Below, one piece after another: positions 56,056 through 64,000 of a DNA stretch of 64,000 nucleotides. Made by a program: the position numbers and the translations under genes. The notes under the pieces were generated by a model that worked only from the letters and a program-made list of their open reading frames with translations, made no database searches and had not been told where the DNA came from. Each line of letters begins with the position of its first letter. Within the stretch, counting starts at the first letter, position 1. This DNA is from Roseiarcus sp963764955 (GTDB taxonomy: Bacteria; Pseudomonadota; Alphaproteobacteria; Rhizobiales; Beijerinckiaceae). The stretch spans positions 496,001 through 560,000 of the forward strand of contig CAVXVE010000037.1 of assembly GCA_963764955.1 (NCBI GenBank), given 5' to 3'.

Positions 56056-56089
56056 GCAGAGGGCGAGAGCGCTAGCTCCGCCTCGCGGG

Positions 56090-56476
56090 TCACACCGGGC
56101 GAACCGGTCCCGGATGTCTCGCAGTCGCGGGATCGGCGCTGACCAGTACGAGCCCTTCGACAATGGCCTGGGCGACCAGCATGCGGTCGAACGGGTCGCG
56201 GTGAATGGCAGGCAGCGCCGAAAGCGCCGCGGCGTGGGCGCCGGTCATTGGAAGCTCGGCATAGTTGTTATCAAACAGCGCTCGACGAAGCGACCTGACG
56301 TCGATGCGAAAATCATCCCGCCCCAGCCCAGCCTTGATCGCAACCTCCCACAGGCTCACCGAACTGAACGTCAGCTCGTTGTCCGGCTCCTCGATCAGCG
56401 TGCGTGCGGCGGCGGATAGCCTCCGGCTCTCAGCGACCGTCCAAAGCAGGACATGGGTGTCGAGCAGGAGCCTCAC
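56090..56476 (-). CDS. vapC: VapC-type PIN-domain toxin
   Basis: A 128-residue PIN ribonuclease. Acidic residues of the active site are in LLLDTHVLLWTV (Asp6), SSVSLWEVAIKAGLG (Glu) and HRDPFDRMLVAQA (Asp), the type seen with Phd-like antitoxins. The start overlaps the antitoxin stop by 4 bases. Unrelated in subfamily to the pair at 9250-9923. Confidence 0.92.
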   Translation of the reverse strand: MRLLLDTHVLLWTVAESRRLSAAARTLIEEPDNELTFSSVSLWEVAIKAGLGRDDFRIDVRSLRRALFDNNYAELPMTGAHAAALSALPAIHRDPFDRMLVAQAIVEGLVLVSADPATARHPGPVRPV

Positions 56477-56712
56477 TTGTCGCCGTAGAAAAGCGTCTCG
56501 ATTTGCTGCTGACCCATCGTGTCGAAGTCGTCCGGCACGGTGAACTGACCTTTCATGAAATCGAACCGCTTCGGCGCGGCTGGCGCTTCGACAGCGATGA
56601 CCTTGACCAGCGGCTTGCCCGCCTTCGCGATGATGAACGGCTCCCCTTTCGCCGCCGCCTCCACCAGCCGGGAGAGATGGGTCTTGGCCTCATGTATGTT
56701 CACGGTCTTCAT
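56473..56712 (-). CDS. vapB: Phd/YefM-type antitoxin
   Basis: A 79-residue protein with the Phd fold opening TVNIHEAKTHLSRLVEAAAKGEPFIIAKAGKPLVKVIAV. The C-terminal part (FDFMKGQFTVPDDFD) should cover the toxin. Paired with the PIN toxin. A TGAACT/AGTTCA inverted repeat lies just upstream. Confidence 0.9.
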   Translation of the reverse strand: MKTVNIHEAKTHLSRLVEAAAKGEPFIIAKAGKPLVKVIAVEAPAAPKRFDFMKGQFTVPDDFDTMGQQQIETLFYGDK

Positions 56713-56722
56713 AGCGGCTCGA

Positions 56723-56749
56723 TGAACTGAGTTCTGTTAGTTTAGTTCA
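56723..56749 (-). promoter_or_regulatory. Inverted repeat upstream of the Phd/VapC pair
   Basis: TGAACT (56723-56728) and AGTTCA (56744-56749) with 15 bases between, in a low-GC patch directly before the antitoxin start. It is a likely autoregulatory site. Confidence 0.45.
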
Positions 56750-56787
56750 AGCCTGCGCTACTGCAGAAGAGCGACGCCGCAGGTCAA

Positions 56788-57303
56788 TCACTCCCGCCGC
56801 TCGTATTCCACGAATGCGAAGTCAGCCTCGTCGCGCGGTCCGCGATCCCCCGACTCGCGCTTGACCTCCCGCCATTGCTCGGGGTCGATCGGCGGGAAAC
56901 GCACATCGCCCTCGGCGTCGAGCGCGACCTCGGTGATGAAGAGCCGGCTCGCGCGCTTGATCGTCTGCGCATAGATCTCGCCGCCGCCCGCGACAACGAT
57001 CTGATCCGCGCCCATGAATCGGGCGCGTTCAGCGGCGAGATCGAGTCCGGCTTCGAGGCTATGGGCGACGAACACGCCAGGAGCGGCGAATGCGGGATCG
57101 CGGGTCACCACGATCATCTCGCGCCCGGGCAGCGAGCGGCCGATCGAATGAAAGTTCTTCCGCCCCATGAGGAGCGGCTTGCCCCAGGTCAGCGCCTTGA
57201 AGCGCTTGAGGTCGCTCGAGAGCCGCCAGGGGAGCCGATTGTTCGCGCCGATCACGCCGTTGCGCGCGACCGCCGCGACGAGGACGAGCGGGAAGGCCTT
57301 CAC
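56788..57303 (-). CDS. folA: Dihydrofolate reductase
   Basis: Reduces dihydrofolate to tetrahydrofolate with NADPH. The protein has 171 residues; GTG start at 57303 overlaps the thyA stop by 3 bases. Motifs: LVAAVARNGVIGANNRLPWRLSSDLKRFK (substrate-loop with the conserved Trp), LMGRKNFHSIGRSLPGR, and VVAGGGEIYAQTIKRASRLFITEV. Coupled to thyA, its metabolic partner. Confidence 0.95.
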   Translation of the reverse strand: MKAFPLVLVAAVARNGVIGANNRLPWRLSSDLKRFKALTWGKPLLMGRKNFHSIGRSLPGREMIVVTRDPAFAAPGVFVAHSLEAGLDLAAERARFMGADQIVVAGGGEIYAQTIKRASRLFITEVALDAEGDVRFPPIDPEQWREVKRESGDRGPRDEADFAFVEYERRE

Positions 57304-58091
57304 ACCGCGACCGGCGCCCGGATCGCTGGCCACGGGTCGTAGCCCTCGAACGCGATCGCGTCGGCGTTGAGGTCGAAGATCGAGCCGACGTCGCCGAGCG
57401 TGAGCCTCGGCAGCGCGCGCGGCTCGCGGGCAAGCTGCGCGCGGGCCTGGTCCTCGTGATTGCGGTAAAGATGCGCGTCGCCGAACGTATGCACGAACTC
57501 CCCCGCCTCGAGCCCGCATTCGCGGGCGATGAGATGGGTGAGCAGCGCATAGCTCGCGATGTTGAACGGCACGCCGAGAAAGATATCGGCGGAGCGCTGA
57601 TAGAGCTGGCACGAGAGCTTGCCGGCGTTCACATAGAACTGGAACAGGCAATGGCAGGGCGCAAGCTTCATGCGCTCGATCTCGGCCACGTTCCAGGCCG
57701 AGACCACCAGCCGGCGTGACTCGGGGTTGCGGCGGATCTCGTCGACGACCCAGGCGATCTGATCGTATGTCCGCCCGTCCGGTCCCTCCCAGGCGCGCCA
57801 TTGCTTGCCATAGACCGGACCCAGATCTCCATGCTCGTCGGCCCACTCGTCCCAGATCGAGACCCCGTGGGCCTTGAGATAGGCGATGTTGGTGTCGCCG
57901 TGCAAAAACCAGACGAGCTCGCGTACGATCGACTTGAGATGCAGCCGCTTGGTGGTGACGAGCGGAAAGCCCTGCGCGAGATCAAAGCGAAGCTGCCGGC
58001 CGAACAGCGAGCGCACGCCGGTCCCGGTGCGATCCATTTTAACAGCGCCGCTGTCGAGCGCCTCGCGCAGGAGATTGAGATAGGCTTGCAT
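57300..58091 (-). CDS. thyA: Thymidylate synthase
   Basis: Methylates dUMP with methylene-tetrahydrofolate, producing the dihydrofolate that FolA recycles. The protein has 263 residues, very close to E. coli ThyA. The catalytic Cys is in KLAPCHCLFQFYV, and RTGTGVRSLFGRQLRFDL, DLGPVYGKQWRAWEG and YQRSADIFLGVPFNIASYALL are all conserved. ATG 58091 gives the canonical QAYLNLLREALDSG start. Confidence 0.96.
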   Translation of the reverse strand: MQAYLNLLREALDSGAVKMDRTGTGVRSLFGRQLRFDLAQGFPLVTTKRLHLKSIVRELVWFLHGDTNIAYLKAHGVSIWDEWADEHGDLGPVYGKQWRAWEGPDGRTYDQIAWVVDEIRRNPESRRLVVSAWNVAEIERMKLAPCHCLFQFYVNAGKLSCQLYQRSADIFLGVPFNIASYALLTHLIARECGLEAGEFVHTFGDAHLYRNHEDQARAQLAREPRALPRLTLGDVGSIFDLNADAIAFEGYDPWPAIRAPVAV

Positions 58092-58200
58092 GGCGGCGGG
58101 TCCTTTTCGCCTCACCGGCCGCCACGTCTATACCGATTCGGATTTCAGCGCGCGGCGGCTGATGGGGCGCCGCGCGGAGCTTTGGCGGGAGCCTTGTGCG

Positions 58201-58473
58201 TCAGTGCAGGCTTACGGTCTCCAGCTCATGCTCCCAGGCGTTGGCAATCGCCGCATCCTTGGAATCCGTCAGCATGATCGGGGAACCGTCAGCGCCGAGC
58301 AGCGCAAACAGCTTCAGTCCGGCCCGCATCGGCGGAGCCTGAGGGAAGAGCCGTGCGACGTCCTCGGAATCGATCGTCTTCACATAGGCGAGAGATCCGT
58401 CGCCAAGATGGGCGAATTCCTGTGGCGTCAGGTCTGGCGTGCTGGCCGTCACCTTGTTGCTTTCCGATCTCAT
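58201..58473 (-). CDS. DUF1150 family protein
   Basis: A 90-residue protein with the DUF1150 pattern: LTPQEFAHLGDGSLAYVKTIDSEDVARLFPQAPPMRAGLKLFALLGADGSPIMLTDSKDAAIANAWEHEL (in segments). Start 58473 has GGAG upstream. In Hyphomicrobiales it is regularly found next to a small heat-shock gene, as here (57 bases after hsp20). Function unknown; stress-linked by position. Confidence 0.88.
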   Translation of the reverse strand: MRSESNKVTASTPDLTPQEFAHLGDGSLAYVKTIDSEDVARLFPQAPPMRAGLKLFALLGADGSPIMLTDSKDAAIANAWEHELETVSLH

Positions 58474-58529
58474 CGCTGTACTCCACTCCATTTTCGGCGG
58501 TCGATTCGACCCGCCCGGCGCGCATTCCT

Positions 58530-58958
58530 TCAGTCGCGCGCCACTATTTTTATTGTCCGCACCAGCCGCTCGGGCTGCGGCCGGACGAGATCCACCGACA
58601 AGAGCCCTTGCGCGAGCTCGGCGCTCTTGACCTCAATCCCCTCGGCCAGGAGGAAAGCGCGCTGGAACTGCCGGGCGGCGATGCCGCGATGCAGATATTC
58701 CCGCGTCTTGTCCTCCCGCTGCCGGCCGCGGATCATGAGCTGGCTCTCCTCGATCGTGACCTCGATCTGGTCCTCGGAGAAGCCGGCCACGGCGACCGTG
58801 ATGCGCAATCTTTCCGGCTCGCCGCCATTGGCCGCGATTCGCTCGATATTGTAGGGCGGATAGCCGTCCGTCCCGGTCTTCACAACCTTGTCGAGCGCCC
58901 GCTCGAGCTCGTCAAAGCCAAGCAGCAACGGAGAGCTCAGCGCCGTCACACGCACCAT
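58530..58958 (-). CDS. Small heat-shock protein Hsp20 (IbpA-like)
   Basis: A 142-residue alpha-crystallin chaperone. The N-terminal part (LSSPLLLGFDELERALDKV, PPYNIERIA) is typical of the HspA/Ibp class, the alpha-crystallin domain runs about 38-125 (LRITVAVAGFSEDQIEVTIEESQLMIRGRQRED) and the C-terminal extension includes LSVDLVRPQPE. Holds unfolding proteins during heat. In operon with DUF1150. Confidence 0.93.
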   Translation of the reverse strand: MVRVTALSSPLLLGFDELERALDKVVKTGTDGYPPYNIERIAANGGEPERLRITVAVAGFSEDQIEVTIEESQLMIRGRQREDKTREYLHRGIAARQFQRAFLLAEGIEVKSAELAQGLLSVDLVRPQPERLVRTIKIVARD

Positions 58959-59160
58959 GTTCGAAGCCCCCGTTCAGGCGCTTCCCGGAATTTTCAGGCC
59001 TTTTAGGATAAGCGCCCGGTCCGGTTCTTGCCGTCAAACCATCCGGACCCATGCAAAGTTCCGGACCAGGTGGATATAAGGCCGACTATCCAACGTTCAA
59101 GACTGGCCGCAGTAGCGGAAGATCGCGCCTCGGCGAGGGTTTTCTGACAATTCTGTTAAA

Positions 59161-60528
59161 ATGCTGCGCTCTAAATCTGAACCAATCGTTTATGTCTGGG
59201 CTGGAGGGCGAGAGTTATTGGCCAGAAGGACGCTGGCGTCAGGCAGGCTCGGAACCAAGCGTCAGTGCTTGGCCTGCGGCGCGAAATACTACGATCTCGG
59301 CCGCAAGCCGCCGGTTTGCTCACGCTGCGGGGCCAGCGCCGAGCCGAAGCGCGCGGCCGAACAGGCGATTTCCGGGGATACCGAGCCGCCGGCGCCCTCT
59401 ACCGGAGCGGGCGCGCCGCCTCCGCGGCCGATCGGCCGCGAATGGTCGGGCGAGCAGGCGGCGGCGATCGACCAGGTCGGCCGATGGCTCAAGCAGGGCG
59501 AGCCGCAGGTGTTTCGCCTGTTCGGCTATGCGGGGGTCGGTAAGACGACGCTTGCCCGTCACATCGCGGAAGGCGCGCGCGGCGAGACGGCGTTCGCCGC
59601 CTTCACCGGCAAGGCTGCGCTGGTGATGCGATCGAAGGGCTGCGCGGCTGCGACGACCATCCATGCCCTCATCTACCGGGCGAGCGAGGGCGCGGAAGGC
59701 GCGCCCACTTTCACCCTCAACGCCGACGGGCCCGCCTCGAAGGCGGGGCTCATCGTGATCGACGAGTGCTCGATGGTCGACCCGGAGCTCGGGCGCGACC
59801 TCCTCTCCTTCGGCAAGCCGATCCTCGTGCTGGGCGACCCCTTCCAGCTGCCGCCCGTCAAGGGCGGTGGCTATTTCACCGACGGCGAGCCGGACGTGAT
59901 GCTGACCCACATCCATCGCCAGGCGCAGGACAATCCGATCGTCCGCCTGTCCGAAATCGTCCGCTCGGGCGGCGAGCTTAGCCTCGGCGATTACGGCGAG
60001 ACGCGCGTCATCCCGCGAGCCGCCCTCGATTCGGCTCAGGTGCTCAGCGCCGATCAGGTGCTGGTCGGCGTGAATCGCACCCGCCGCGCCTACAACCAGC
60101 GCATGCGGGATCTCAAGGGCTTCCGGGAGCCGTTGCCCGTCGCTGGCGACAGGCTGGTCTGCCTACGCAACGACCGCACGAAGGGCCTCATCAACGGGGG
60201 CTTATGGCGAGTCGAGAGCTTAAACGGGGTGAAAAAGGACTTCGTCAAGATGACCTTGCGCTCGGAGGACGAGGGGGCGCGCGCGACCGTCAAGGTCTCC
60301 GTTCTGAAGGCCTTCTTCGAGGGGACGGAAGGGGAGCTCGCCTATGCGCTGAGGCGGGAATCGGACGAGTTCGACTACGGCTATGCGCTCACCGTCCACA
60401 AGGCCCAGGGGTCGCAATGGGACGATGTGATGCTGTTCGACGAGAGCTTCGCCTTCCGCGAGCATCGGGCGCGCTGGCTCTATACCGGCCTGACCAGGGC
60501 GGCCCGGCGGCTCACAGTGGTGAGGTGA
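59161..60528 (+). CDS. FYDLN-type zinc ribbon fused to RecD-like SF1 helicase/ATPase
   Basis: A 455-residue protein. Residues 30-60 form a zinc ribbon of the TIGR02300/FYDLN type: LGTKRQCLACGAKYYDLGRKPPVCSRCG with Cys36/39/53/56. A Pro/Ala-rich linker follows. Residues 95-455 are an ATP-dependent RecD-like helicase core with Walker A GYAGVGKTT (122-130), Walker B VIDECSMVD (199-207), LVLGDPFQLPPV, and the C-terminal UvrD_C_2 motif YALTVHKAQGSQWDDVMLF then LYTGLTRAARRL. The start is the first ATG; the zinc ribbon is in the same frame as the helicase. Role is probably DNA processing. Confidence 0.85.
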   Translation: MLRSKSEPIVYVWAGGRELLARRTLASGRLGTKRQCLACGAKYYDLGRKPPVCSRCGASAEPKRAAEQAISGDTEPPAPSTGAGAPPPRPIGREWSGEQAAAIDQVGRWLKQGEPQVFRLFGYAGVGKTTLARHIAEGARGETAFAAFTGKAALVMRSKGCAAATTIHALIYRASEGAEGAPTFTLNADGPASKAGLIVIDECSMVDPELGRDLLSFGKPILVLGDPFQLPPVKGGGYFTDGEPDVMLTHIHRQAQDNPIVRLSEIVRSGGELSLGDYGETRVIPRAALDSAQVLSADQVLVGVNRTRRAYNQRMRDLKGFREPLPVAGDRLVCLRNDRTKGLINGGLWRVESLNGVKKDFVKMTLRSEDEGARATVKVSVLKAFFEGTEGELAYALRRESDEFDYGYALTVHKAQGSQWDDVMLFDESFAFREHRARWLYTGLTRAARRLTVVR

Positions 60529-60632
60529 CGGCCCCGGCGCCGATCGCCGCCGAATGACCCATCGACAATCGCCTCGCCGTGCTGGTAGAATTGACGTTGC
60601 GGCGCCGGAGACATTTCCCAGGAGACGCTCCC

Positions 60633-61166
60633 ATGCGTATTTCCCTTGCGACAAGGGCGACGCGCGTCTGCGCCGCGGCGACGCTCGTCACCTCCCTCAG
60701 CCTCGCGCCTGCGTCCGCCCGGATGGGCGGCGGGCCGGTCGGGGCGCATTTTGCCCGACCAGCTTTTGGGGGCGGGCATTTCCCGCATATCGCGCCGCGC
60801 GGGTTCAACCCGCGCTTCGACCTTGGCCGTTCCGGCTTCAATCGCTTCGCCCCCAAGCGGTTTGATCACTTCGGATTCAACCGCTTCGGCGCCAACGGGT
60901 TCAATCGCTTCGGCGCCGGCCACTTCGGCCGCAACCAGCTTCTCATCGGCGGCTGGGGCGGTTGGGGTTGGGGCGGCGTTCCCGCTTCGGCTGGGCCCAC
61001 GGCGCCAGTCATCGTCGGCGACGGCGCGCCGGTCATCATCAATGTCGGGGCCGATCCCGCTCCAGCCGCCGCCGCCGCGGGATACGGAGGGGCTTGCGTC
61101 ATCCACAAGCTTATTTACGACAGCAGCGGCAAATATGTCGGTGAGCGGCAAAGCCCGCAGTGCTGA
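60633..61166 (+). CDS. Secreted Gly/Phe/Asn-rich protein with C-terminal Cys-Cys block
   Basis: A 177-residue protein; start 60633 follows AGGAGACG. Signal peptide RISLATRATRVCAAATLVTSLSLAPASA. The body has NRF(G/A) repeats (GFNRFAPKRF, GFNRFGANGFNRFGAGHFG) and a WGGWGWGG stretch. It ends with CVIHKLIYDSSGKYVGERQSPQC, shown here in part as IYDSSGKYVG between two cysteines, matching the end of the proteins at 1051-1500 and 1795-2267. Function unknown, envelope-located. Confidence 0.75.
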   Translation: MRISLATRATRVCAAATLVTSLSLAPASARMGGGPVGAHFARPAFGGGHFPHIAPRGFNPRFDLGRSGFNRFAPKRFDHFGFNRFGANGFNRFGAGHFGRNQLLIGGWGGWGWGGVPASAGPTAPVIVGDGAPVIINVGADPAPAAAAAGYGGACVIHKLIYDSSGKYVGERQSPQC

Positions 61167-61301
61167 CTGAAGCCGTCGCGCCGTCGCGCGTCGCCATTAG
61201 ACAGCGCGTGGCTCGCCTTTGCGCTGAACCGTGAGGAGCGCTAGGTCCTTGAGCCGCGCCCCCTTGCCGGCGGCGCGGCGGCTTGCAGTAGGGAGACCAG
61301 C

Positions 61302-62178
61302 ATGGACGTCGGTTTTATCGGCCTTGGCCAGATGGGCGGGGCGATCGCGCTCAATCTTGTCAAGGCGGGACATTCCGTCACCGTCTACAACCGCACCCGC
61401 GCCAAGGCGGAGGCGCTGGCGTTAGAAGGCGCGGAGATCGCCGAAAGCCCCGCCGACGCGTGCCGTCGCCCCGTCGTGATCACCATGCTCGCCGACGACG
61501 ACGCGGTCGGAACGGTCCTTTTTGGAAGCGGAGAGGGGCTCTCGACGCTAAGCCCAGAGCGCCATCCATATCTCGATGAGCACGATCAGCGTCGCGCTCT
61601 CCGACCGGCTGGCGCAGGCGCATCGAAACGCTGGTCAAATGTATGTCGCCGCGCCCGTGTTCGGGAGGCCTGAGGCGGCGGCGGCGGCGAAGCTGTTCGT
61701 CGTGGCGGCAGGCGCCGAAGCGACGCTCGCCCGCTGCCAGCCATTGTTCGACGCCATCGGCCAACGAACCTTTATCGTCGGCGACAAGCCGTCCGCGGCG
61801 AATCTCGTCAAGCTCAGCGGCAACTTCCTCCTCGCCGCGATGATCGAATGTTTGGGCGAGGCCTTCGCGCTCACTCGCAAAGGAGGGATCGACCCTCATC
61901 GCTATCTCGAAGTCCTCACAAACACCCTGTTCTCGGCGCCCGCCTACAAGACCTACGGGACGATCATCGCCAACGAACAATATGAGCCCGCGGGCTTCAA
62001 GATGGCGCTGGGCCTGAAGGACATTCGCCTCGCGCTGGCGGCGGCCGATACGCTCGCGGCGCCGATGCCGGTCGCGAGCCTGGTTCACGATCATTTTCTG
62101 GCTGGCGTGGCCCGAGGCGCAGGCGATTCCGACTGGTCGGGGCTCGCGCGTCTCGCCGCCGCGAACGCGGGTCTTTGA
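61302..62178 (+). pseudogene. 3-hydroxyisobutyrate-dehydrogenase-family oxidoreductase, frameshifted
   Basis: A beta-hydroxyacid dehydrogenase relative. The N-terminal Rossmann part (DVGFIGLGQMGGAIALNLVKAGHSVTVYNRT ... VVITMLADDDAV) starts at 61302. The rest (IHISMSTISVALSDRLAQAH, APVFGRPEAAAAAKLFVVAAG, KLSGNFLLAAMIECLGEAF) lies in a different frame beginning near 61556. One extra base in AGCCCAGAGC (61551-61560) explains it. The repaired length is about 291, normal for the family. Its paralogue mmsB at 2337-3228 is broken in the same manner. Substrate unknown. Confidence 0.85.
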
Positions 62179-62340
62179 GCGAGCCGCTAAGGGAATCGCG
62201 GCGAGGGTCGAGCGCGCGCCAGACTTGTCTCAAGCCGGAAACTGGAGCAGGCTTTGCCTTGGGGCTCGCGGTCGTCGGCGGATGGTGGTCAAAAACCAGC
62301 TTGGCGCTTTCGATCTGGCGGCAATCCGGGGAAAAGCGCG

Positions 62341-62820
62341 ATGGTCACGCTCAGGCATAGTGCAATCGCCGCAGCCGCGTGCGCCGCAGCTTCGCTCGCG
62401 GCTCTGGCCGACGAGCAAAAACAAGCGCCGGCGCAGCAGGCCTATACGCCGCGACTGAACTCGCTGATGATCCTGACGCAACTCGGACACTTCAAATTGT
62501 GGTACGCGGGCGCGGTGCAGAACTGGCCCCTCGCCAATTATGAATTGATCCAGATCCGAGCCAACGTCGTCGACGCGAAGAGGCTTTACCCAAACAATTC
62601 CAAATCGGACATGACCATGATGAACCCGGCGGCCGACGAGCTCGGCAAGGCCATCGAGGCGAAGGACTCAGCGAAATTCGCCCGCTCCTTCAGCAAGCTG
62701 ACAGACGCATGCAACGATTGTCACGAAGCGAGCGGGGTCGGTTTCATCCAGATCCGGGTCCCCAGATTGTCGCCGATCGAGACCTCCCCGTTCAGCGACG
62801 AGTCGTTCTCGGGCAAGTGA
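62341..62820 (+). CDS. Secreted c-type cytochrome with single CxxCH (cytochrome c'-like)
   Basis: A 159-residue protein. Signal peptide VTLRHSAIAAAACAAASLAALA. One heme-binding motif CNDCH at residues 124-128 near the C-terminus of a helical domain (LTQLGHFKLWYAGAVQNWPLANYELIQIRANVVDAKRLYP in segments), reminiscent of cytochrome c'/c-556-like four-helix proteins. The tail runs on for about 30 residues. Start 62341 has GGGGAAAA upstream. Periplasmic electron carrier or sensor; partner unknown. Confidence 0.75.
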   Translation: MVTLRHSAIAAAACAAASLAALADEQKQAPAQQAYTPRLNSLMILTQLGHFKLWYAGAVQNWPLANYELIQIRANVVDAKRLYPNNSKSDMTMMNPAADELGKAIEAKDSAKFARSFSKLTDACNDCHEASGVGFIQIRVPRLSPIETSPFSDESFSGK

Positions 62821-62953
62821 CGGCGCGGCGTTCGCGCCGGCCCCCGGCTGCCTTCGCCCTGAAGCCTCAGCCATTCGATGAACCGCCGGAAGCTCGCGCG
62901 TCTTGCGAAAAACCTGCTTCCACTCTTGGCCCGCCGCATTGCGGCGCCTGCGC

Positions 62954-63121
62954 TCATGGACCGTTCAGGAACCGCAAGTAGAACGCCGCGAACACCAGGA
63001 CGATCCCGACATTCACCATCAGCCGCTCCCAGAACCGGTTCTTGAAGAACAGGATGTCCACGCTGACCACGACCGCTACCAGCGCGAGCACGTAAAGCGC
63101 GATGACCGTTTGTCTTCCCAT
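62954..63121 (-). CDS. Small two-helix membrane protein (55 aa)
   Basis: A 55-codon gene with start 63121 and GAGAGGAA before it. The protein begins MGRQTVIALYVLALVAVVVS, a clear first helix, then a basic loop FFKNRFWERLM and a second helix VNVGIVLVFAAFYLRFL. The compact hairpin with no leader is typical of conserved but uncharacterised small proteins of Hyphomicrobiales. Codon use matches the neighbours. It is co-directional with pyruvate kinase upstream (184 bases). Confidence 0.75.
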   Translation of the reverse strand: MGRQTVIALYVLALVAVVVSVDILFFKNRFWERLMVNVGIVLVFAAFYLRFLNGP

Positions 63122-63304
63122 CGTTCCTCTCTACTGCGTGCGACCCCCGACGCCATCCCAGCCCTGGAACACTAGAGGCCAACCACCTCGCTTGATCGAT
63201 GCTCGCGACTCGCAAACTCCCCGGACGGACACCGGAGCCTTAGGCGATTCGGTTGAAGCGCCTAAGGCTCTACTTCTCTGATTTCGCGCGCTTCGCACCG
63301 CGTC

Positions 63305-64000
63305 CTAAGCGCCGACGGTCGCGATGCGCAAATTGTTGGTGGCGCCCGGGGTGCCGAACGGCACGCCGGCGACCACGATGATGCGCTCGCCCTCGCCGGC
63401 GAAGCCCTCGATATAGGCGTGGCGGCAGGCGCGATCGGCCATGTCGCGCTCGTCGCGCGCATCGTCGGTGATGACCGGATGCACGCCCCAGACGACCGCG
63501 AGGCGCCGCGCCACGGCTTCGATCGGAGTCAACGCCAGAATGGAGGAGCGCGGCCGCTGACGGGCGATGCGAAGGCCGGTCGAGCCCGAACTCGTCCAGG
63601 CGCAGATCACTTTGAGATCGAGGGTTTCGGCGACGTCGCGCGTCGCCTCGGCGATCGCGTCCGCGCCCGTCGCCTCAGGCGCTGCGCGCTGCGCCTCGAT
63701 GATCGAGGGATAGATCCCCTCCGATTCCACCGCTTCCGCGATGCTGTTCATGGTCGCCACCGCCTCGCGCGGATATCGGCCCGAGGCGCTTTCCGCCGAC
63801 AGCATGATGGCGTCCGCGCCCTCGAACACCGCGGTCGCGACGTCCGACACTTCGGCGCGCGTCGGCACCGGCGCGGAGATCATCGACTCCAGCATCTGCG
63901 TCGCCACGACGACAGGCTTGCCGAGCCGGCGCGCGAGTCTGGTCAGGGTCTTCTGGATGCCGGGCACGCGCTCGAGCGGCATTTCCACGCCGAGGTCGCC
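63305..64000 (-). CDS. pyk: Pyruvate kinase, N-terminal part outside window
   Basis: Last about 231 residues of the enzyme making pyruvate and ATP from PEP and ADP. Visible: DLGVEMPLERVPGIQKTL at the window edge, PVVVATQMLESMISAPVPTRAEVSDVATAVFEGADAIMLSAESASGRYP (catalytic barrel end) and the C-terminal allosteric domain with ICAWTSSGSTGLRIARQRP and VVAGVPFGTPGATNNLRI. The start lies beyond base 64000. Confidence 0.96.
   Translation of the reverse strand, partial: GDLGVEMPLERVPGIQKTLTRLARRLGKPVVVATQMLESMISAPVPTRAEVSDVATAVFEGADAIMLSAESASGRYPREAVATMNSIAEAVESEGIYPSIIEAQRAAPEATGADAIAEATRDVAETLDLKVICAWTSSGSTGLRIARQRPRSSILALTPIEAVARRLAVVWGVHPVITDDARDERDMADRACRHAYIEGFAGEGERIIVVAGVPFGTPGATNNLRIATVGA

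Noticed and set aside
58959..59030. ROSE-type RNA thermometer upstream of hsp20
   Set aside because: Rhizobial small heat-shock genes often have one, but the short leader here shows no clear anti-Shine-Dalgarno UUGCU pairing; folding would be needed.

Overview
The window is high-GC DNA from an alphaproteobacterium, most likely of the order Hyphomicrobiales (rhizobia, Beijerinckiaceae or Methylocystaceae-like). The gene content supports this: an Hsp20/DUF1150 pair, DUF1236 and DUF29 proteins, an FYDLN-type zinc ribbon, CbtA/CbtB cobalt transport, BoxR-regulated benzoyl-CoA oxidation and a form II CO-dehydrogenase-like (Cox) operon. The genus cannot be fixed from sequence alone.

Layout. 1-6.8 kb: the 3' part of anmK, two glycine-rich secreted proteins, then a valine-degradation group (mmsB and an acyl-CoA dehydrogenase, both frameshifted) mixed with a TauE-type permease and an arylamine N-acetyltransferase. 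6.9-10.9 kb: a Uma2-type nuclease, mmsA, a VapBC module and a LysR regulator. 10.9-12.8 kb: a cobalamin riboswitch followed by cbtB, cbtA and a histidine-phosphatase-fold protein. 12.9-14.6 kb: a VOC protein, a divergent MarR regulator and a repeat-rich intergenic region. 14.6-21.9 kb: the aerobic hybrid benzoate pathway, bclA on one strand, with boxR-boxC-boxA-boxB divergent. 22-25.3 kb: tRNA-Leu(UAA), gpt, a CinA-type molybdopterin-binding domain protein, map and radC. 25.7-36.4 kb: one long minus-strand operon coxG-S-L-M-DUF29-coxD-coxE-CDGSH-xdhC(N)-xdhC(C)-moeA-like-mocA, a molybdenum hydroxylase with its maturation set. 36.9-42.6 kb: a complete branched-chain amino-acid-type ABC importer (livHMGF, a DUF6867-like membrane protein, livK) ending in a good terminator. 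42.6-48 kb: ccdA (frameshifted), a cyanide-insensitive quinol oxidase (cioAB), a decayed second cioB 3' end, and an ArsR/SRPBCC pair. 48-58 kb: a UbiH-type hydroxylase, a PLP sulfur-amino-acid lyase, a YXWGXW protein, murJ (frameshifted), galK-galT, a second VapBC, folA and thyA. 58-64 kb: DUF1150/Hsp20, an unusual zinc-ribbon/RecD-like helicase fusion, a third glycine-rich secreted protein, a frameshifted hydroxyisobutyrate-dehydrogenase-like gene, a c-type cytochrome, a 55-residue membrane protein and the 3' part of pyruvate kinase.

At least eight otherwise well-conserved genes carry single-base frame breaks, five of them in coxL alone, and most look like +1 insertions. This points to assembly or sequencing indels at least as strongly as to real gene decay, so the pseudogene calls below are provisional. 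The observations most worth following up are the zinc-ribbon/helicase fusion, a C-terminal Cys...Cys motif shared by three secreted glycine-rich proteins, the AYRGAGR-type Cox operon with a double CDGSH protein, a dispersed repeat of about 100 bp next to a cluster of inverted repeats, and the cioB remnant.
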